Below, piece after piece: positions 57,201 to 64,000 of a stretch of 64,000 bases of DNA. The stretch is taken from the NCBI GenBank assembly GCA_963969365.1, contig OZ017746.1, positions 930,001 to 994,000 of the forward strand, in the 5' to 3' direction. The notes beneath the pieces were generated by a model. The model worked only from the letters and a program-made list of their open reading frames with translations, ran no database searches and was not told the origin of the DNA. Numbering within the stretch: position 1 is the stretch's first letter; every line of letters starts with the position of its first letter. This DNA is from Asterochloris sp. CNOR1. Lineage: Eukaryota > Chlorophyta > Trebouxiophyceae > Trebouxiales > Trebouxiaceae. The position numbers and the translations under genes are program-made.

Positions 57201-60200
57201 AGGCAAGCAGGGCTGCCCTGCCTGCCCCTGCAAGTGCTGCCGCTGGGCAGGCGCCAACCAGGCAGGCTGGGGCTGGCGCCACCAAGACAGCTCAGGACCG
57301 AGCTGGGATCCTAGCGGTGTTCCAGAGCTTGGGGAGCGAGAGTCAGGGGAATGCTGAGGAGCCCTCCAAGGCGGCCACAGGTGAGGGCTGCCACCTCAGA
57401 TACTTTGTCTAGGTCCCTTGACCATGTGGGAGCATGAATGTACATGGACGGCTGGGAGCTGCCTCCTGGGGTGTGCACACACCCAAACCCAATGGTGCGC
57501 AGAGGGGCAGCTGCAGGGTTGCCTGTCTTTGTGAAGCAGGTGACTGAGGCAGAGCCTCTGGTTGTGGTCGTGCAGGGATGGCTCTGCCTGTGTCTGGGGC
57601 TTGCTTGACTGGGACCATGGCTGTGGGAGCTGCTGCCATGGCTGACAGCCAGCACAACCCCTGCTGAGTGTCATGAGGCGCCTGCCGTTGGTACAGATGA
57701 GAGGGAGGAGTCAGAGGAGAGCGGTGATGGGGGTGCTGACAAGGGCAGTGGTGATGAGGCAAGGGCACAGGACGACGGGAATGACCTTTATGCCTCAGAG
57801 CTGTCGGACTCAGAGTCGGTTGAGGGCCAGGGCCCCAGTCCCGCCCGTACGCCTGCTGGGGGCATCAGGTGAGCAAAGGAGGCTGTCAGCCCCGCCTGGG
57901 CAGTGTGCTGCTGCCCAGTGTAGCTGCATGCTTTTCAGATGGAGTCTGGGAGAGGCTGGCAATCACGCACTGAGATTCCCAGCTCTGCGATGCTATGCTG
58001 GCAACATGCTGCACAGCTCAGCACCCCATGCATTGCAGCGTTGCCTTGCTCACGCTGCAGCTTTGCGTGCCAGTAGGGCTGACCTCTCTCAGCCCCAGTC
58101 AGCTGGGGCAATCACGTCCTCTTTGCTGACCCCTGTCATTGCCCTTCTGCCCAAGCAGGCGCTCCAATCGCAGCCGCCACCAGCCTAGCTGGACGCAGCT
58201 CAACGAGTCTGGGACAGACCCCTCCTCAAGTGGGCCCCCTGCCCGTGTGGCCGTGCTGCGCAGCCGCCGCCGCCCCCAAGCACTGGAGGACCAGGCCACT
58301 GACAGTCAGGTGGGGGCGCTGATAGTTGTTGCTAGTGTGTGGGGCATGAGTTGGTCAGTGGCTGGCTAGGAGACATGGAGACATGCTCAGGGACCCCCCA
58401 AGATGCTGCCACTGGTGATGCAGGTCCAGGGTGCGCATGGCTCCACGGCCCACTTCTGCACGTACCTGCTGTGTGGGCTCCTTCAGGGTCCGGTGCCATC
58501 CAGGTCAGGGTGCAGCTCCCGTTGCCATGCACGTGATCAGTGCTGTGTGGTATGCAGGTGGAGGCAGCTGGGGCCGGCACTCCATCGCGCCTGCGCACCA
58601 CATCTGCTCGTGATGAGGACTCTGCAGCTGGGACCAATGAGGAGGGGCCCTCAGGGCAGTCAGAGGCAGATGGAGAGCAGTCACTCTCCCTGGAGGGTGA
58701 CGAGGCAGACGGCGATGAGGCTGAGCAGGTAGTTGAGCTGTTTCGCACACCGGTCTCACGCCTAAAGCTTGAGGCCATGGCCTGCCATTCTGCCCGTTCA
58801 ACAGGTGGCTGCCCCGGAGAAGTGCAGCCCACATGGATGGCTGTCACAGGGACCCGGGCCTGCTTTTGAACCCTGCCACACAACCACCCCTGGTACATGC
58901 AAGCCCATGTGGGTGACCAAGCAGAGGCACAGGTCACGCTGAGTGCCCCTCACCTGACTGCCCATGGTGCATGAGTCTTTGAGGGTGACCTTGCAGGGTG
59001 GATCAGAGCTGCGGCGGGGGACCAGAGCACGGCGCAAGACAGCTGCAGTCCTGGAGGCAGAGGCTGCCCAGCGCAAGACGATGCAGACACGGCGGCGGCG
59101 CCCACCACGGCCCCAAGCCACGCCGCGTGCCAGAGGGCACACAGGCTCTGGACAAGGTGTGCAGACATTGTGCCCTTGCTTGACACTGCAGCTTGGGCCA
59201 CGCCGTGTGCGAGGAGGCGCACCTGCTGCAGGCTGTGTGCAGATGTTGTGCTCTTGCTCGACACTGCAGCTTGAGCCATGCTGTGTGTCAGGCGCAGAAG
59301 GTACACACAACTTCCCTCACTGGACAACGTAACACAGGCCACGCAGTGTGTCAGGGGCCTGCCAGCCCTGAAGGCAGTGTGCAGGCGCAGGCTGCGCGCC
59401 CTCCAGCTCGCTGTGCTTCTGTTGGCTGCCAATTATCAGTCAGCCCACACCCACCTAGCAGCTGAGACGGCTTGAATGGGCAGGCTGTGTTCGGCAAGTC
59501 CTGCTGTTCTGACTCCACAGGAGGCTGTAGTGCTGGCCAGCTGTCAGCTTAAAGTCAGAATGTCACCTGCCAGTGCCTGACAGGTGCCAGCACGAATCCC
59601 ACTCCCCAACTACACCATCGATGATGCAGAGCTGTGGATGCTGCTGCAGAGTCTGAGGGCGAGCAGCAGACGAGGGAGTCTGACGCGCAGTCGCAGTCTA
59701 CTGATGCCTCACAGGCTGAGGATGGGCCAAGGAGCGTCGTGGCCACCCTGGCTCTGATGCTGGCAGCCCGACAGGGCCCTCAGAGGCTGAGGAAGATGCA
59801 GGCAGTGATGGGGACTCCGAGGTGCGCCTCCCGCTCTTCTTGTGTGGGCTGCTGTCAGCATGTGCCTGCTGCAACAGCTAGGCGCAGTCAATGGTCGGCA
59901 GGCAGGCTATGGAGATTTGCCGTGAGCTGTGGAGGGAAGCGTCAGGCAATCTGCGTGTGGCGGCTCAGAGAGCTGGGCTGGTGGCACGGCAGACTCAACC
60001 AAGACACCTTGCAGCACTGAAGTTTGACACACCCATCAAGCCATGCGCGGGACAACCCAATTCTGAAGTCCTGGTGCAGGCTGAGGGTGCCACCTCAGGT
60101 GAAGATGCAGCCCAAGAATCTGCCAAGGATACAGCAGCAGCGGTGCCAGCTGAGGCCGCCAAGCTCCGCCAGCCTGTGGCTGTACCGCGTGGGGGTGCAG

Positions 60201-62067
60201 CAGCGCAGCGGCCGGTCAAGTCAGCAGCCGGCCAAAAGCGCCAGCGCGGTCGGACAACGGCAGGCCAGGGTGCACAAAAAGCTGCTAAGCAGCAGCGCGG
60301 GCCTGCAGCGGCCGCGACTGCTGCAGCGGCGGCCGCTGCAGCAGCTGCAGCGGGTGGTGGTGGGGACACTGACTCGGCATCAGTTCTCAAGGTGTGCAGC
60401 CTGGTTGTGATACAGCTGCCAGGCCTTCACAAGGAGCAAGTACCAGCTGCTTGGCTTTAAGCCTGTTGGGAATGACTGTGTATTCTCGCAGCTCACTATC
60501 TTCGGTGTTTTCCAGCACTTTTTCGCTCTTTTTGTCCTTTTGCCATGTCTGAGAGATCGCTGCAGGTGCATCGGCGACCGCGCACTGGTGGACGCAAGCG
60601 CAAGTCGATGGATGCAGCAGCACGCTTGAGCATGCCCCCGGCCGAGCCGGCAGCTGCAGCAGAGCCCCCGCAAAAGCGGAAACGCAAGTCTGCCCCTGCC
60701 GCCAAGGCTGCTGCTGCTGGCAAAGGTGCACAGCAAACTTTGTTGAGGGGTACCACGGGTGATTGTCAGCTGCAAGCAGAGCTTTGTGACCTGGGGGATC
60801 TTTGTTGCAGCCTTTACTGCCTGTACCTCGGACCTTGTAGAGCTTACTGACTTGCCACGAGCAGGCTTGTCATACAACACATGCACAACATATGAAACCC
60901 TGACAGGCTGGTTGGTATCATTGAGTGCCAGCCACCAACTTGAGCCGGCTTGGCCTTGAGCTGGTGCGGATGTGCTGAATGGCTGGCACGCTGACTTGCT
61001 GTGGTCTCTGTAGATGAGGACCCTCAGCCGTCAAGCCGCAAGGCCGCCAGCAAGCGGGCTGGAGCAGCTGTGGTGACCAGTGCGACAAAGAAGGGCAAGG
61101 ATGCACAGCCCCGGTCAGCCACCCCAGCAGGCTCAGAGGCAGAGGCAGCCATTCCAGGTGGGCTGCATGTCAGTGTTCTGCAGACCTTTGCCCAGTGCGC
61201 AGCTTTTTCAGGTACGGCAGCCTGTGCTGGCTCAAAGTTGGTGCAATCCCTGAACCCAGCTAGAGCTCAGCCGCCACTGCATGTCCTGCAGACGAGGAGA
61301 GCTGGGACAAGGCTCTGCTGCGCAAGCTGCAGACTGCCCCTCCGGGGGCTGATGCTCCTGACATGGCACCCGCGGGTGAGCTACCATGGCAATTGCACAT
61401 GGTTGCAGTCTTCAGGGGCCCTCTGTGTTGCTGCACATGCCTGGCTTGGCACAGCTGCTTTTTGCAGAGAATTGTCCGCTGCGCCGGAGCGCTGCTGTTA
61501 TGTTTGCTGGGCAGCATCCTGGCACACATCCCCGCTGCATTGTCGATGCAATCCACCAGAGACAGCTACATGCTTGTCCTGCAGCCCAAGCTCTATGCTA
61601 CCTGGAGTGGTTTGGCAAGCCCCTCAAGAGCAGCCGCTTCATCCAAATTGGCCCTCTCGTCACCTCAGCCAACAAGGGCGTCTTTCTGCGGCTGCGCCGG
61701 GATCCTGACTGGCGGGACAACTCACGTGGCGCCAAGTGAGTCCTTCAGGACACCACTGCCGGGAAGGCGGCACACTGAGCCAGGGACTCATCAGTCACGC
61801 CTGCATTTGTTGCGCCCCAACACCACAGGTCACCTGATTCATACTCGGTGAGAACTGTTGAAGCATATAAGTCACCTGCGCAAGCTTGACGTGCTGTCTC
61901 TGCTTTGCTGCAGGAAGGTTGCCACTGCCAGCAAACACGTGCAGGATGCAGCTGCCAAAATAAGGCAGGGTCGCCCCTTTCATGCCAACAACAAGTCTAA
62001 GCAAGCCCTCCTGAATGCATTTGACAGACTCATTGCCATGGTGGCTGAGCTGGTCTCCAATGAATGA
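51216..62067 (+). CDS. Large low-complexity nuclear protein with a TFIIS N-terminal-like domain
   Basis: Phase-consistent exons: 51216-51511, 51943-52202, 52422-52627, 52858-53061, 53332-54243, 54684-54855, 55156-55386, 55593-56041, 56158-56366, 56569-56658, then (less certain) about 56880-57380, 57697-57868, 58159-58309, 58558-58728, 58997-59156, about 59630-59820, about 59900-60391, 60566-60725, 61014-61157, 61292-61375, 61585-61735, 61914-62067. Ordered parts: REEVLRSDGRQEVRWFLSDP domain (unrecognised); a helical ELEYVEIQLQNIKGLLAEYE segment; a TFIIS-N/LEDGF-type helical bundle (LSDLLDALRELASTHMSLRI, VQPLRDHEDWAIRTMARNCT, QWRRSM) made across the 54243/54684 junction; and a C-terminal YLEWFGKPLKSSRFIQIGPL and KKVATASKHVQDAAAKIRQG domain. 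The rest is Ala/Pro/Gln-rich, acidic (EESEESGDGGADKGSGDE) or basic (KRRAKPRPRTK, KRKRK), typical of chromatin or transcription-elongation factors. Two frame-switch points (about 57000 and 59740) are unresolved. Two adjacent genes instead of one cannot be excluded. Confidence 0.6.
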
Positions 62068-63120
62068 ATCATGTGTCACAAGAGCGTCTGTCACTTCGAG
62101 ATTGTTCCTGTTGGTCGCCCCGTGGTCTAGTCATTCAAGTGCAAGATGTTGTCAGACCAGTCTAAGCCTGGTCGTCGGCTGGATGCTGCGTAAGGTGTGC
62201 TCGGTCATCCTCCTGGTCATCCCTGGGCCGCCCCTGGAAGGCCTGCAGGTCAGGCACAAACGTTTTCACCACTGCACAGCGGCAACAGCAGCGGCTGCCA
62301 GCACCTGCCTTTCATGATGCCCACTGCCAGCCAGTACTCAGCAGCCTCATTAGAGAGCTACCAGAATGAATGCAACCTCCCACCTCTATTCCGTGTGGGT
62401 CCAAACCAAAGTCATCCTCTATCTTGTGGAACAGCTTCTCCTGCAAGCAGGCCAGGGCAATGGTTGTTTGAGGCAATCAGCTGCTGCGAAACGGTGCATG
62501 GTCACGTGCTGCCAGGAGCACGTCGCCTCAGAATGTAGTACGCCATACAGGCCCATGCTGATGTGGTGATGCTGCTTACACGTTGTACAGCGCGGCCAGC
62601 AGCCAGCAGTGACCAGCGCCTGAGCCTTTTCAGGCTGTTGCCGATGGATATGCTGCATGGCTGACAGCTGCTGTGCTGCTGTGGCTTCAGACTACTGCTC
62701 TTGGGCAGTCACGGAGCCATTGACAGCGCCATCAGAATGGCATGCAGCTCAGCAGCCCCTTCAACCATCCACCGCATCTGCCTGCGGCCAGGTGCTGCAT
62801 GGCTGGCAGCTGGTGGGGTACCAGCTGCAGGCCCTCTGCTCCTACCTTGCTGGTGTACGGGGCGTGTACCAGGAGGCCCACCTCTGCATGCATTGGCTGC
62901 CTGCCACAGCGCCCCTCCGTGCCTTGCCCCATGGCTGGCCTCATATCTGCTGCAGCAGCCACAATGCGGGCCCTCCACCTTGGCTACTTGCCATGGCAGG
63001 CCTGCGCCCTTTCGTGTCATCCTCTGGCAGCCCCTGAGCTGCATGGCTCACAGCCAGCCTGGCAGGGCCGTCCACTCATGCAGGCTCCTGTGCCAATCTG
63101 GCAGGTCTTCAAGTCCTCAC
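62068..63120. other. 3' flank of the large gene and unresolved sequence
   Basis: No supported gene. A minus-strand stretch near 62850-62890 (VGLLVHAPYTSK before GTAGGA, after a tgcag acceptor) could be an exon of the gene entering from the right, but phase with the 63121 exon was not established. Nothing else was recognised. Confidence 0.35.
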
Positions 63121-64000
63121 CTTGGCCCGCTTGTCCTTCATCTGAACCACAGTGGGGAAGCGCTCCGCGATGGGAGGCCGTGTCGAGAGTCCGACTGCCG
63201 CAGAGTCCTCCCCTTCGTTGAAGGGGTCCCCCTCCTCCATGTGCACGTCCACCTGGAACTCGTTGGGGCGCTCGCGGGCCAGGTAGTGCTCCCGGACACA
63301 CTCGTCCAGTATGACTGCAGGGCGACACCAAATCTGGGGCTGGAGTTTCAGTGAAGCGTCTGTCTCGATACAGAGCACTGTGCTGGAGTGAACTGTCCAC
63401 CATACTTACACGAGGCGCGCCGCAGCCGCTGTTCCAGCACACACTAGTCCAGGACGACTGCAGGGGTGGCACAGGGACTGGGATTGCAGGCGGTGTATGA
63501 AGCACTGCTCAGGGAATTTTTGGCAGATACTGGTCCAGGACAACTGCAAGCACACAACACTTTGCAGAGTGAACGCAACACTGTGCAATGTGGGTGGCTG
63601 CCCCTGCACAACCTCGTCCAGGACAAGTGTGGGCAGCACCGTCCAGAGTCTGGAACGAGAAGCTTTGTGCAGGAGCGTGCTGGCTGCAGCATACACACTC
63701 AAAGCAGAAGTTGCACGCAGCTGGAAATGTTTTGCCCACAGCTTGTCCATGGCTGCCAAAACGGTGCCCACCTGCAATCTACATCTGCCCTCGACTGCAC
63801 CAGCAACACGTCTGCCCCAGTGACACCAGATGCAACTGGTGCCTGCTGCCTGCATGCCAGGTACAGGCCTGGCCTGCAGCCCCGAGCTCACCAATGGTGG
63901 AGAGGCCCAGCTTGTGGCCCTGGCCCAGCCTGGAGACCCAGCCTCAACAGTGTGCTGGCGGCACCCCCAGCCTCACCAATGTACAGGCCCAGCGCGAAGT
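63121..64000 (-). CDS. Part of an unrecognised gene entering from the right edge
   Basis: One firm exon, 63314-63121 (tgcag acceptor, AAG|GTGAGG donor, 64 codons plus 2 nt). It encodes ILDECVREHYLARERPNEFQ, VDVHMEEGDPFNEGEDSAAV and PPIAERFPTVVQMKDKRAK. The mix of charged helix, acidic loop and a Pro-Ile-Ala-Glu-Arg block looks like an ordered, conserved protein, but I do not recognise the family. Upstream (63840-64000), two similar exon ends precede GTGAGC and GTGAGG (HKLGLSTI and ALGLYI before Gly-GT), so at least one more exon lies there. Confidence 0.55.
63296..63640 (-). repeat. Four copies of an exon start and acceptor
   Basis: The real exon start (tgcag|TCATACTGGACGAG on the minus strand, 63315) recurs as tgcag TCGTCCTGGACTAG near 63458, tgcag TTGTCCTGGACCAG near 63545 and a copy without the tgcag, TTGTCCTGGACGAG, near 63622. 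Spacing is about 143, 87 and 80 bp. The copies would encode VVLD-type starts, but the first copy is closed by TAG. Confidence 0.75.

Noticed and set aside
1-64000. Search for tRNA, rRNA, CRISPR arrays and intact transposons
   Set aside because: No cloverleaf-like gene, repeat-spacer array, transposase or reverse transcriptase was recognised by eye; a covariance-model or profile scan was not possible here.

Overview
The window is nuclear DNA from a eukaryote. Nearly every recognisable protein is split into short exons that rejoin in frame across GT-AG (sometimes GC-AG) introns ending in tgcag. The gene content fits a green alga: a chloroplast-type RIBA riboflavin protein, a cyanobacterial-type organellar tryptophanyl-tRNA synthetase with a leader peptide, the short plant-type TRAPPC4, a mitochondrial uL23 and a DedA protein with a plastid-like leader. 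High GC and Ala/Gln/Pro-rich proteins also fit a chlorophyte, probably a trebouxiophyte; the class is an inference. I saw no prokaryotic operon, CRISPR array, intact transposon or tRNA gene.

Layout, left to right: 5' part of an aromatic-amino-acid decarboxylase-like gene (-, 1-1280); EF-hand protein (+, 2112-5637); saccharopine-dehydrogenase-like oxidoreductase (-, 5817-8845); a 2.2-kb gene-poor stretch; a small unrecognised gene (-, 11069-11972); RIBA (+, 12354-15045); mismatch-repair MSH2 in 19 exons (-, 15294-24828); a small HABP4/Stm1-like protein (-, 25923-26905); a HDHD5/CECR5-type HAD hydrolase (-, 27273-29275); an AAAP amino-acid/auxin transporter (+, 29457-32269); TRAPPC4 (+, 32466-33351); a gene-poor stretch; an MRS2-like magnesium-transporter homologue (+, from about 36.7 kb); organellar TrpRS (-, 39298-42309); a putative small membrane protein (-); cytosolic PheRS alpha (-, 44327-48984); a DedA membrane protein (+, 49113-50402); mitochondrial uL23 (+, 50518-50915); an 11-kb gene for a nuclear low-complexity protein with a TFIIS-N-like domain (+, 51216-62067); and part of an unrecognised gene (-, to the right edge).

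The genes are mostly unrelated housekeeping functions: translation, DNA repair, trafficking, transport and cofactor synthesis. Several are arranged head to head with very short shared upstream regions (PheRS/DedA 128 bp, HAD/transporter 181 bp), and several are tail to tail. Exon models for MSH2, SCCPDH, TrpRS, PheRS, HAD, the AAAP transporter, TRAPPC4, DedA and uL23 keep phase across all junctions and give protein lengths close to their families.

The most unusual features are: (1) introns that carry tandem, decayed copies of the adjoining exon edge, often with a working-looking splice site, in at least five genes; (2) an unusually high share of GC-AG introns; (3) a RIBA whose GTP cyclohydrolase II half has lost its zinc cysteines and catalytic motif; (4) an MRS2-like gene in which no GMN pore motif can be found.
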